Positions 41,341-50,043 of a stretch of 64,000 bases of DNA are shown in pieces. Origin of the DNA: C-114 sp963745405 (GTDB lineage: Bacteria; Chloroflexota; Limnocylindria; Limnocylindrales; CSP1-4); NCBI GenBank assembly GCA_963745405.1, contig CAVUWY010000002.1:1984001-2048000 (forward strand), given 5' to 3'. A program made the position numbers and the translations under genes. The first letter of the stretch is position 1. Each line of letters begins with the position of its first letter. Below the pieces are notes generated by a model that saw nothing but the letters and a program-made list of their open reading frames with translations, did not search any database and was not told the DNA's origin.

Positions 41341-41726
41341 GAGTCCTCCACGCGGAGCCGCTCGTTGACGATCGAGCGGGTGTGCCGGAGCCGACGGGCC
41401 ATGACCTCGTCGCCGCGAAGCTCCGCCGACCGCGCCGCCAGGGCGAGCGCGCGATTGACCTCCTGCGTCTCGCGGACCTGCTGCAGCCGGGCAGCGGTCC
41501 GAAGGCCGAATGACTCGGCCTCCCGAGCGCCGTGCTGATGCCGGTCGAGGTAGTCGGCGACGTCGTCCGAACGGTAGCGACGATGGCCCGCCGGTCCGAC
41601 CACGTGGTAGGGGATGAGATCGGGTGACCATCGCCGGAGGGCGTTCTTGTGGACTCCGATAGCGGCGGCGGCCTCGCCGATCGAGAGGTCGCCGCGGAGG
41701 TCACCGACCCGGATATGCGCCGCCAC
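41337..41726 (-). CDS. MerR/excisionase-like DNA-binding protein
   Basis: A 129-aa protein from GTG 41726. Residues ~15-63 form a MerR-type winged helix: SIGEAAAAIGVHKNALRRW and YHVVGPAGHRRYRSDDVADYL. A helical tail (RTAARLQQVRETQEVNRAL) follows. Proteins of this shape act as excisionases or as regulators of element genes. It is the only reverse-strand gene in the element and faces away from the CxxC-HEPN pair, so it may repress both. The longer upstream frame lacks a ribosome site and resembles no family. Confidence 0.75.
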   Translation of the reverse strand: MAAHIRVGDLRGDLSIGEAAAAIGVHKNALRRWSPDLIPYHVVGPAGHRRYRSDDVADYLDRHQHGAREAESFGLRTAARLQQVRETQEVNRALALAARSAELRGDEVMARRLRHTRSIVNERLRVEDS

Positions 41727-41867
41727 GGTTCCAGAGTGTATGTCGGCGCTGAGGCCGCGGAGCCGTGAGATTTCACGCGTAGACTCGTCGCACAGACGAG
41801 GCGCGAGCCGGTCGCCCATTCCTCGACCGGCCCGCTCGTCGCGACCTTGGACCACCACGAGGAAGGC

Positions 41868-41981
41868 ATGAACTGTCGCAACTGCCACGAGGCCATCAAG
41901 GTCAACAAGTCCGGGAAGCTGGTCCACGAGGCGACCGGGTCGATCTACTGCCAGAACAGCGGCAAGAAAGCCGAGCGCTAG
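41868..41981 (+). CDS. 37-aa CxxC zinc-ribbon-like peptide
   Basis: A short gene with GAGGAAGG before ATG. The product begins MNCRNCHEAIKVNKSGKLVH and ends EATGSIYCQNSGKKAER, with a CxxC pair and a third Cys plus His available for metal binding. It precedes the HEPN gene by 35 bases on the same strand, so the two are likely co-transcribed. Small metal-binding peptides of this size can be antitoxins, adaptors or regulators; no family was recognised. Confidence 0.55.
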   Translation: MNCRNCHEAIKVNKSGKLVHEATGSIYCQNSGKKAER

Positions 41982-42016
41982 ACCGAGCCGATCAAGCCGT
42001 AGACGGAGAGTGATCT

Positions 42017-43072
42017 TTGGGCCGTCGCCGACGTCACCGTGCGTTCTTCCTCATCGAGGGCCTTGGCGTCCCGGGTCCGTGGCGGATCGGTGTGACGACG
42101 ATCCGGTCAGCAGCGTGGATGCGCGCCCACCTCGCCAGCGTCGCCGCCGCCTTTCCCGGGCACCTCCGTGACGATGTATGGAATCACGCTTTGACGGACG
42201 AGCCCGCGACGTCCGTCATCGAAGTGCCGTACGTGGGGACGTTCGCCCAGGCCACTGACGCGCTCCCTGAGCTAGTCGAGGTGGCGCGAGATGCCGTCGC
42301 CATCCTGCGACTCTTCCAGCGATCGCATTTCACGATGGACATGGAGTTTCAGGCGTTCGGGCTGCCGGATGATCGGACGAACTCCGTGTCTCACTACTGG
42401 TTGACGGATTCATCGGGCTTTAAGGCAGCGGGAACCGGCTGGGCTGGTGGCCCCGCGCCCTTCACATTTCGCCCTGGGCATCAACGCGCGTTCTATGCCG
42501 ATGCTCGGTTCCGTTATCTAGGTGAGGCACTGTCAGCGCCGGACGTGTCTCGGACGGAATGGCAACGGCAGCTCCTCCGAGCGGTGCGGTCGATGCACGT
42601 CGCACAGGCGAGTCCGCGGCCATCAAGCAAGGTCATCGCCTACGCGGTGGCGCTGGAGGCGGCGTTCGGCGACGGGCCGGGTTTCAAGCGCAAGAAGGGC
42701 GATGGAAGCGAGGGGTTCCGTATCGCCCGACGGGCCGCCATGGTCAGCTGTCGAGGCGAAGGCATCCCGCGACACGGATCGGGCCGTCCTGCGTGCGACA
42801 TTCTCCTAGCGACGAGTGATGACGACCTGCGGAAGCGCCTAGCCGACCACGGCGGTCGATGCTCAGCCTATGAGAACGCCAGGGGAACCACCTTCGCGCG
42901 CAACGCCGCGCTCCACGAGGCCGAGGATGGGTTCGACGAGTCGGACATCCGAATGATGCGAACGCGGACCGATGACGCGATCCTTTCGGCTATCGAGTGG
43001 GTCATCGAAGCGGGGGCCGAGAACATCGCCGACCTCGACGAGGCCATGGACTCGGTCCCGAGACCGATTTAG
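42017..43072 (+). CDS. HEPN-domain (Apea-like) protein, candidate RNase effector
   Basis: A 351-aa protein with TTG start 42017 following GGAGAG. The C-terminal ~150 residues are helical and contain KVIAYAVALEAAFG and the canonical HEPN RNase signature Arg-Asn-x3-His (R295-NAAL-H300), preceded by a Tyr (CSAYENARG), as in Apea-like HEPN proteins. The N-terminal ~190 residues are unfamiliar and may be a sensor. HEPN proteins of mobile elements are typically abortive-infection or toxin RNases. It is the last gene of the tRNA-Gly element, behind the 37-aa CxxC peptide. The HEPN call is from motif and context only. Confidence 0.65.
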   Translation: MGRRRRHRAFFLIEGLGVPGPWRIGVTTIRSAAWMRAHLASVAAAFPGHLRDDVWNHALTDEPATSVIEVPYVGTFAQATDALPELVEVARDAVAILRLFQRSHFTMDMEFQAFGLPDDRTNSVSHYWLTDSSGFKAAGTGWAGGPAPFTFRPGHQRAFYADARFRYLGEALSAPDVSRTEWQRQLLRAVRSMHVAQASPRPSSKVIAYAVALEAAFGDGPGFKRKKGDGSEGFRIARRAAMVSCRGEGIPRHGSGRPACDILLATSDDDLRKRLADHGGRCSAYENARGTTFARNAALHEAEDGFDESDIRMMRTRTDDAILSAIEWVIEAGAENIADLDEAMDSVPRPI

Positions 43073-43156
43073 GCCGGATTACGGTCGTACCATTCCCTCG
43101 CGGTTAGGCATAGCCGCCGGGGCTCGCGGCCACTGGTCGCGGGCCCGCTGATTCCG

Positions 43157-43177
43157 AGCGACAAACTGGACAAATTC
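43157..43177 (+). repeat. Inner direct repeat, right copy (possible integrase arm site)
   Basis: AGCGACAAACTGGACAAATTC matches 38718-38738 at 20 of 21 positions and lies 45 bases inside the right attachment site. Confidence 0.65.
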
Positions 43178-43222
43178 CGGGTGTGTCGCCACGCTCGCGG
43201 GCATAGCAGAGCGACACCGTGA

Positions 43223-43268
<46 letters not shown>

Positions 43269-43385
43269 GTTCCCCTCCGCGTCGAAGACGACCTCGATCG
43301 AGGCGCGCCGAGCGCGATCCCGAACGGCGGGCGGATGCGCGGGGACTATCATCGCCGCCTCGCACCTCGGGAAGGGAGGACGACG

Positions 43386-44003
43386 GTGACTGACTACAAC
43401 GAGCAGTTCGACAACACCGAGGCCTCGTACGACGAGACCGATGCGGAACGGCTGCGGCAGGAGGCGAAGGCCAGCCTCGACAGCGCCAAGAGCCAGTTCG
43501 ACGCTGTATCGACCGACCCGCAGCGCGGTCATCCCGAGGACGCGAGCCGCCACCTGCAAGGTGGGATGGACGACCTCCAGGAGGGGATGGACGCCGGCGT
43601 CCGGGCCGACCAGCTCGACCAGGCGGCGGGCCTCCACGCCGCGTCGACGGAGACGTTCCACGAACGCGACGACGCTCGAGACGCCGCCGGGCGGGAGCAC
43701 ATCGCGGCCGAGGGCGCCGACATGGTCCTCGACTTCACCGACATGTCGGAGGCGGACAAGACGAAGTGGCTCGCCGAGAAGGGTGCTCGTGAAGGCGCGG
43801 CCCAGGCCCTCGACGATCGGGACGACGCGCTCACCGAGCGGGGGATCGACCAGCGCCATGAGGCGAGCCAGCTCGAGGACGAGGCTCGCTCCGGGCTGCC
43901 CGGCCACTCCTGGGAGGAAGACAAGTACCGGGGGACCCCGGGTGGACCGGCGACCGATCCGACGGCGGGGACGCCGTCCGACGACGGGACGCCGCTGGAG
44001 TAG
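43386..44003 (+). CDS. Acidic hydrophilic hypothetical protein
   Basis: A 205-aa protein from GTG 43386 after AAGGAGGACGAC. It is rich in Asp, Glu, Ala and Gln, with helical stretches (DAERLRQEAKASLDSAKSQF, DKTKWLAEKGAREGAAQAL) and a Gly/Pro/Thr tail (GGPATDPTAGTPSDDG). No membrane segment or Cys. It could be a stress or coiled-coil protein. It is the first chromosomal gene after the element. Confidence 0.65.
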   Translation: MTDYNEQFDNTEASYDETDAERLRQEAKASLDSAKSQFDAVSTDPQRGHPEDASRHLQGGMDDLQEGMDAGVRADQLDQAAGLHAASTETFHERDDARDAAGREHIAAEGADMVLDFTDMSEADKTKWLAEKGAREGAAQALDDRDDALTERGIDQRHEASQLEDEARSGLPGHSWEEDKYRGTPGGPATDPTAGTPSDDGTPLE

Positions 44004-44070
44004 CTCCGCCTCGCGGAGCCGTTCCCGCTCGGTCGATGGTGTCGCTGGCGGCGACGGCTACGATGCGTCC

Positions 44071-45825
44071 ATGCACGGATCGAAGGCCGGCGACGACTCA
44101 GCCGCGGCGTCACGGCTCGCGCACGATCCCGACGCGCTCGTCGAGACGATCCGCGCCTCCGTCATCGGCGATGACGAGGCGGTCGCGGGCCCGTTCGGCG
44201 TGCGGCGGGTCACCTACGCCGACTACACGGCATCGGGCCGCTCGCTGACCTTCATCGAGGACTACATCCGCGACGCGGTCCTGCCGCTTTACGCGAACAC
44301 CCACACCGAGTCGTCGGGGACCGGGCTCCAGACGACCCGCTTCCGCGAGGAGGCCCGAGAGACGATCCGCCGGTCGGTCGGCGGAAGCCCCGACCACGCC
44401 GTCATCTTCACCGGCTCGGGCTCCACATCGGCCGTCAACAAGCTCGTCCTGGCGATGGGCCTGCGCATCCCGGCCGAGCTCGACGAGCGCTACGGCCTGT
44501 CCGAGCGGATCCCCGAGGGGGAGCGGCCGGTCGTCTTCGTCGGGCCGTTCGAGCATCACAGCAACGAGCTGCCGTGGCGCGAGTCGATCGCCGACGTCGT
44601 CGTCATCCACGAGGACGCCGACGGCCACATCGATCGGGTCCACCTGGCCGAGGAGTTGCGGCGCTACGCCGACCGGCCACTCCGCATCGGCAGCTTCACC
44701 GCCGCCTCGAACGTGACCGGCATCGTCTCCGACACGTACGGCATCGCCCGCCTCCTCCACGAGCACGGGGCGCTGTCGTTCTGGGACTTCGCGGCCGCGG
44801 CGCCGTACGTCGAGATCGAGATGGACCCGCCGGGCGACCCGCTCGCCTACAAGGACGCGATCTTCATCTCGCCCCACAAGTTCATCGGCGGACCGGGCAC
44901 GCCGGGCGTCCTCGTCGCCCGTCGCGAGCTGTTCCGGAACCGGGTCCCGACGCTCCCCGGCGGCGGCACGGTCGCGTACGTGAACCCGACCGAGCACGTC
45001 TACCTCGACGACATCGAGCATCGCGAGGAGGGCGGCACGCCGGCCATCGTCGAATCGATCCGGGCCGGTCTCGTGTTCGGCTCAAGGAGGCCGTCGGCGT
45101 CGAGGCCATCCGGGATCGCGAGGAGTCGTTCATCCGGCGGGCCATCGAGCGCTGGGACGCCCATCCCGACATCGAGATCCTCGGCAATCACTCCGCCGAA
45201 CGGCTGTCGATCGTGAGCTTCATCATCCGCCACGACGGCCGCTACCTCCACCACAACCTCGTCGTGGCGCTGCTCAACGACCTGTTCGGCATCCAGTCGC
45301 GCGGCGGCTGCTCGTGCGCCGGTCCATACGGCCATCGCCTGCTCGGCATCGACATCGAGACCTCGCACGAGTTCGAGCGCGAGATCTCGCGCGGCTGCGA
45401 GGGCATCAAGCCCGGCTGGGTCCGGGTCAACTTCAACTACTTCATCAGCGAGACGGTCTTCGAGTTCATCCTCGACGCGGTCGAGCTCATCGCCAGCGAC
45501 GGCTGGCGGCTCATGCCGCAGTACGCGCTTCGAGCCGGCGACGGGCCTGTGGCGCCATGCCGGCGTGGCGGTCGAGGCGCCGCTGTCGCTCCACGACATC
45601 CGCTACGACGAGGGCCGGATGACGTACGCGGCCCACCGCCACCGAGAGCCCGAATCGCGGCTCGCCGACTACCTGGCCGAGGCGCGCAGGCTTGTCACCG
45701 CCTCGCCGCAGCCGTTGGCCGCGGCGGTCGAGGGCTCGGCCTCACTCGCGGTCGGCCCCGACTTCGAATCGCTGCGCTGGTTCTGGCTGCCGCACGAGGT
45801 CGCGGCGCGGGTGGCCTCGGCCTAG
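44071..45825 (+). pseudogene. Class V aminotransferase-fold PLP enzyme with two compensating frameshifts
   Basis: Reading across two indels gives 584 residues. The first frame runs from ATG 44071 (TACGAT 6 bases upstream) to about 45080: VTYADYTASGRSLTFIEDYI, FEHHSNELPWRES, and the PLP-lysine block FISPHKFIGGPGTPG. A missing C near 45079-45082 shifts the frame; RLKEAVGVEAIRDREESFI through NFNYFISETVFEFILDAVEL follow. An extra base near 45526-45530 restores the first frame (FEPATGLWRHAGVAVEAP to VASA). The family covers cysteine desulfurase-like and related enzymes; the reaction here is unknown. The well-preserved coding on both sides favours sequencing error or recent damage. Confidence 0.78.
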
Positions 45826-46229
45826 ATCTCGGAGCCGCAGGCCCTGCACTTCGTCGCCTCGACCGCGTTCGGCTCCCTGCAGAAGGGGCAGTCCTTGTGG
45901 GGCGCCTCTTCCTCCTCGCGGATGAACATCTTGCCGAGCATGAAGGCGACGAAGGCGACGATCACGAACACGATGAGCGTGTTGATGAAGGCGCCCCACA
46001 GGATCGCGACCTCGGGGACCGGCTTGCCGCTCGAGTCGATCGAGGCCGACTTGAGGACGATCTTGAGGTCGGAGAAGTCCACCCCGCCGAGGATGTAGCC
46101 GATCGGCGGCATGATGATGCCGTTGACGAGCGAGTTGACGACCGTCCCGAGGGCGGCCCCGATGATGACGCCGATGGCCAGGGCGAGTGCGTTCGACTTG
46201 ACCAGGAACCCTCGGAACTCGGACAGCAT
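45822..46229 (-). CDS. mscL: Large-conductance mechanosensitive channel with C-terminal zinc ribbon
   Basis: A 135-aa MscL. The N-terminus EFRGFLVKSNALALAIGVII and the pore helix GTVVNSLVNGIIMPPIG are canonical; TM2 is WGAFINTLIVFVIVAFVAF. Instead of the usual short helix bundle, it ends in a zinc ribbon (CPFCREPNAVEATKCRACG). It opens under membrane tension to relieve osmotic downshock. The ribosome site GGAGGGAG precedes ATG. Its stop overlaps that of the convergent aminotransferase by 4 bases. Confidence 0.93.
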   Translation of the reverse strand: MLSEFRGFLVKSNALALAIGVIIGAALGTVVNSLVNGIIMPPIGYILGGVDFSDLKIVLKSASIDSSGKPVPEVAILWGAFINTLIVFVIVAFVAFMLGKMFIREEEEAPHKDCPFCREPNAVEATKCRACGSEI

Positions 46230-46319
46230 TCCACTCCCTCCTGCGTGCGGCGCCTCTGTCGAGCGGATGGTGCGTCAGCGGTCCCGGCCGCCGCAACCCG
46301 GGCGCCGGCGTCGCCCGGC

Positions 46320-47102
46320 CTATCCCTCCGGGAGGGGCACCCCGAGGACGTTGAAGCCGCCGTCGACGTAGATGACCTCGCCCGTCACGGCCGACGAGAG
46401 GTCCGAGGCCAGGTACAGGGCGGTCTTGCCGACGTCCTCGATCGTGATGTTCGAGCGGAGCGGGGTCACCGAGGCGAAGGTGCCGTACATCGACTTGAAG
46501 CCGCTGATGCCGGCCGCGGCGAGGGTCCGGATCGGGCCCGCAGAGATGGCGTTGACCCGGATGCCGTCCGGGCCGAGGTCGGCGGCCAGGTAGCGGACCG
46601 ACGCCTCGAGGGCGGCCTTGGCGACCCCCATGACGTTGTAGTTGGCAACGACCTTCTCGGCGCCGTAGTAGCTGAGCGTCATCACGCTCGAACCGGGGTG
46701 GAGGAGCGGTCGCGCCTCCCGGACGAGGGCGACGAGCGAGTAGGCGGAGACGTCGAGGGCGAGGGTGAAGCCATCGCGCGACGTGTCGACGAACGCGCCT
46801 TCGAGGTCCTCCCGCTTGGCGAAGGCGAGAGCGTGGACGAGGATGTCGAGGTCGCCATGGGCGTCGCGCCAGCGGTCGAAGACCCGCTTGACCTGCTCGT
46901 CCGACTGGACGTCGCACGGCTCGACGAAAGTCGACCCGAGACGCTCGGCGAGCGGGCGGACCCGCCGGTCGATGAGGCTCTCGACCGACGAGAAGCCGAT
47001 CGATGCCCCTTCGGCGTGGAGGGCCTGGGCGATGCCCCAGGCGATCGAGTGGTCGTTCGCCACGCCGAAGATGAGGGCCTTCCGGCCGTCGAGCATGCCC
47101 AT
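46320..47102 (-). CDS. fabI: Enoyl-[acyl-carrier-protein] reductase [NADH]
   Basis: A 260-aa FabI that performs the last reduction of fatty-acid elongation. The NAD-binding start LIFGVANDHSIAWGIAQAL is diagnostic for FabI. The catalytic Tyr...Lys pair lies in YYGAEKVVANYNVMGVAKAAL (Tyr-x6-Lys spacing). The length matches the family. It is preceded by a good ribosome site (GGAGGCC) and stands alone on the reverse strand. Confidence 0.95.
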   Translation of the reverse strand: MGMLDGRKALIFGVANDHSIAWGIAQALHAEGASIGFSSVESLIDRRVRPLAERLGSTFVEPCDVQSDEQVKRVFDRWRDAHGDLDILVHALAFAKREDLEGAFVDTSRDGFTLALDVSAYSLVALVREARPLLHPGSSVMTLSYYGAEKVVANYNVMGVAKAALEASVRYLAADLGPDGIRVNAISAGPIRTLAAAGISGFKSMYGTFASVTPLRSNITIEDVGKTALYLASDLSSAVTGEVIYVDGGFNVLGVPLPEG

Positions 47103-47343
47103 CGGGGGAGGCCTCCTCTCGTCTCCGTCTCGTGGGGCAGGATAGCGTCCGGCCGACCCCGGCCGTCGGCCGCGTCAGGGCCCTCCGGGGGTCGGGTCAT
47201 GACCTCGACGGTACCTTCGTCCGGTGCATCGAAGCGTCGCGGGGTGACATCAAGGGCATGCGCAGGAGCGCGCGGCGCGGTACGCTGCCCCTACTGATGT
47301 CGACCGTCATGTCGTCCGTCGCCGCACCGCCCGGTGGGGATCG

Positions 47344-48321
47344 ATGAGCCCGCTTTCGCCGCGAAAGGCCGCCCAGGCCGCCCCGCAACAGGAGCGCCGA
47401 GCCGCGCCCCGCCCGGCACCGCGTCGTCCCGCGACGCCGGCCGCCCCGGCGACCCGTCCGTCGCCCGGAGCGCTCGCGGGCGTCCGCGGTCTGCTGCTCG
47501 ACCTCGATGGCGTCCTCATCCTCCAGGGCGCGGCCATCGCCGGCGCGCCGGAGGCGATCGCCGAGCTGGATCGGCGGGGCCTGCCGTATCGCGTCGTCAC
47601 CAACACGTCGCTCGTGAGCCGCACCTCGCTGTCCTCGTGGTGCATGCGGGTCGGCCTGCGGATCCCGCCGGGTCGGATCATGTCGGCGCTCTCGGCGAGC
47701 GCGGCGTACACCGCCCGGGCCTACCCCGACCGGCCGATCTTCGTCATCGCCTCGGACGACGCCCGGACCGAGTTCGCCGGCCAGCACCTCCTCACCGCGG
47801 CCGAGGCCGACGCGAAGCGGGCCGAGGCCGCCGCGGTCGTGATCGGCGACTCGCCCGAGGAAGCCACCTACGCCAACCTCAACCGGGCGTTCCGCCTCAT
47901 CCGCGGCGGCGCCCAGCTCATCGGCATGCACAAGAACCGCTGGTGGCTGACGCCGGCCGGCCCGACCCTCGACTCCGGCGCATTCGTGGCCGGCCTCGAG
48001 TTCGCCGCCTCGGTCAACGCCCTCGTCCTCGGCAAGCCGTCGCCGGCCTTCTTCCGGGAAGCGGCTGCGGCGCTGCGGGCCGAGGTCGGTGCGACGGGCA
48101 AGCCGGTCCGCAGCAGCGGCCGGGCTGATCTGGCGATGGTCGGCGACGACCTGTGGACCGATGTCCTCGCCGCCCAGCGGCTGGGGCTCCGCGGCGTGTT
48201 CGTCCTATCCGGCAAGCACGGTGAGGAGGACCTCGCCAGGGCGGCCCAGGCCGGCCGTGGCGGCGGCGTCCCCGACCTTGTGGCGGCTTCCATGACCGAG
48301 GTCGTCGCCGCGCTAGACTAG
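47344..48321 (+). CDS. HAD-superfamily hydrolase, subfamily IIA (NagD/phospholysine phosphatase-like)
   Basis: A 325-aa phosphatase. A basic, Pro/Ala-rich N-terminal ~45 residues precede the HAD core: motif I LLLDLDGVLI, motif II VVTNTSLVSR, motif III Lys in LGKPSPAFF and motif IV MVGDDLWTDVLAAQRLG. The IIA cap lies between motifs II and III. The motif I nucleophile Asp is present, so phosphatase activity is likely; substrate unknown. ATG 47344 follows GGTGGGG. Confidence 0.88.
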   Translation: MSPLSPRKAAQAAPQQERRAAPRPAPRRPATPAAPATRPSPGALAGVRGLLLDLDGVLILQGAAIAGAPEAIAELDRRGLPYRVVTNTSLVSRTSLSSWCMRVGLRIPPGRIMSALSASAAYTARAYPDRPIFVIASDDARTEFAGQHLLTAAEADAKRAEAAAVVIGDSPEEATYANLNRAFRLIRGGAQLIGMHKNRWWLTPAGPTLDSGAFVAGLEFAASVNALVLGKPSPAFFREAAAALRAEVGATGKPVRSSGRADLAMVGDDLWTDVLAAQRLGLRGVFVLSGKHGEEDLARAAQAGRGGGVPDLVAASMTEVVAALD

Positions 48322-48429
48322 GGTCGACGACCCTCGGAGCCGCCCGCGATCGACCGACCGGCACGGACCGGTCCGACCCACCGGCGAGGTCCGGCTCACG
48401 CGCCTCCGACGCACCGCAGGAGCACGCCG

Positions 48430-50010
48430 ATGACGACCGACGCCGCGCCGCGTCTCAAGATCACCTACGCCACGCTTCGCAACGACAACGACCAGCTCCA
48501 CGCCCAGTTCGAGGCAGGGCTCGAGACCGTCCGTCGTTCGCTCCTCGGCGGGCATCACCGCAACTTCGTGGGCGGCGCCGAGCGCGATGGCGACGGCACG
48601 TTCGAGAAGCGCTCGCCGATCGACCGCTCGGTCATGGGCACGTTCGCGAAGGGGACGCGTGAGGACGTCCGGGACGCGGTCGCGGCGGCCCGCGATGCCT
48701 TCCCGGCCTGGAGCCGTCGCCCCTGGCAGGAGCGAGTTGCGCTCCTCCGCAAGGTCGCCGACGCGATAAGCGAGCGGCAGATGGAGTTCAGCGCCCTGCT
48801 CTCGATGGAGGTCGGCAAGAACCGCCTCGAGGCGCTCGGCGACGTCGAGGAGACGGCCGATCTCATCCGCTGGTCGTGCGACATGATGGAACGCAACCAC
48901 GGCTTCGACGACGTGATGGGCAACCTCGGCGACGAGACGGTCCATACCCGCTCGGTCCTGCGGCCGTACGGGGTCTGGGGCGTCATCAGCCCCTTCAACT
49001 TCCCCTTCGCCCTGTCCGGCGGCCCGGCCGGCGGCGCGCTCGTGGCCGGCAACACGGTCGTCTACAAGCCCTCCTCCGACGCCCCCATCTCCGGCCAGTG
49101 CCTCCTCCAGGCGATGCGGGCGGCCGGCATCCCCGACGGCGTCTTCAACCTCGTGGCCGGTCCGGGCGAGACCGTCGGTGCCGAGATCCAGGAGAACGAG
49201 GGAGTCGACGGGGTGATCTTCACCGGCTCGTTCGAGGTCGGCTGGCACCTCTACAAGAACTTCGCCAAGCGCTACCCGAAGCCGGTCATCGTCGAGATGG
49301 GCGGCAAGAACCCGGCGATCGTCTCCCGGCATGCCGACCTCGACGAGGCGGCCGAGGGCGTGATGCGCTCGGCATTCGGCTTCTCCGGCCAGAAGTGCTC
49401 GGCCAACAGCCGGGTCTACGTCGAGCGGCCCGTCCTCGCCGAGTTCACCCGCCGGCTCGTCGAGAAGACCGAGGCGATCACCATCGGGGACCCGGTCGAC
49501 CGGAAGAACTGGCTCGGCCCGGTCATCAACGAGCGGGCGACCGAGCGCTACGACAGCGCGGTCGCCGAGGCGCGACGCGACGGGCGCGTCCTCATCGGCG
49601 GCGAACGGGTGACCGAAGACGGCCTCGATGCTGGGTACTTCGTGGCCCCGACGGTGGTCGGCGACCTGCCGACGGACCACCGCCTGTTCCGCGACGAGCT
49701 GTTCGTCCCGTTCACCGCGGTCGCCGCGGTCGATTCGATCGAGGAGGCGCTCCGCCTCTCCAACGCCGTCGACCTCGGCCTGACGGCCGGGTTCTACTCC
49801 GAGGACAAGGCCGAGTGCGATCGGTTCCTCGACGGGATCGAGGCCGGCGTCGTCTATGTGAACCGGCGGGCCGGCGCCACGACCGGCGCCTGGCCGGGCA
49901 TCCAGCCGTTCGGCGGCTGGAAGGGCTCGACGGCGACCGGCAAGGCCGGCGGCGGCTTCTATTACGTCCAGCAGTTCATGCGCGAGCAGAGCCAGACCGT
50001 CGTCGACTGA
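48430..50010 (+). CDS. pruA: Aldehyde dehydrogenase, L-glutamate gamma-semialdehyde dehydrogenase-like
   Basis: A 526-aa ALDH. SPFNFPFALSGGPAGGALVAG, the Glu in VIVEMGGKNPAIV, and the catalytic Cys in SAFGFSGQKCSANSRVYV are the key blocks. The residues around GFSGQKCSA and the long N-terminal region match the RocA/PruA type that oxidises glutamate semialdehyde to glutamate in proline degradation. No proline dehydrogenase is adjacent, so the exact substrate is inferred. ATG 48430 follows GCAGGAGC. Confidence 0.88.
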   Translation: MTTDAAPRLKITYATLRNDNDQLHAQFEAGLETVRRSLLGGHHRNFVGGAERDGDGTFEKRSPIDRSVMGTFAKGTREDVRDAVAAARDAFPAWSRRPWQERVALLRKVADAISERQMEFSALLSMEVGKNRLEALGDVEETADLIRWSCDMMERNHGFDDVMGNLGDETVHTRSVLRPYGVWGVISPFNFPFALSGGPAGGALVAGNTVVYKPSSDAPISGQCLLQAMRAAGIPDGVFNLVAGPGETVGAEIQENEGVDGVIFTGSFEVGWHLYKNFAKRYPKPVIVEMGGKNPAIVSRHADLDEAAEGVMRSAFGFSGQKCSANSRVYVERPVLAEFTRRLVEKTEAITIGDPVDRKNWLGPVINERATERYDSAVAEARRDGRVLIGGERVTEDGLDAGYFVAPTVVGDLPTDHRLFRDELFVPFTAVAAVDSIEEALRLSNAVDLGLTAGFYSEDKAECDRFLDGIEAGVVYVNRRAGATTGAWPGIQPFGGWKGSTATGKAGGGFYYVQQFMREQSQTVVD

Positions 50011-50043
50011 CCGGTCCGCCCGCGGGCGGCGTACGGGCGCGAC

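Noticed and set aside
44574..47297. A 907-aa forward protein spanning the aminotransferase, mscL and fabI
   Set aside because: Only about 45082-45528 is real coding (shifted part of the aminotransferase); the rest is out-of-frame or antisense to clear genes.
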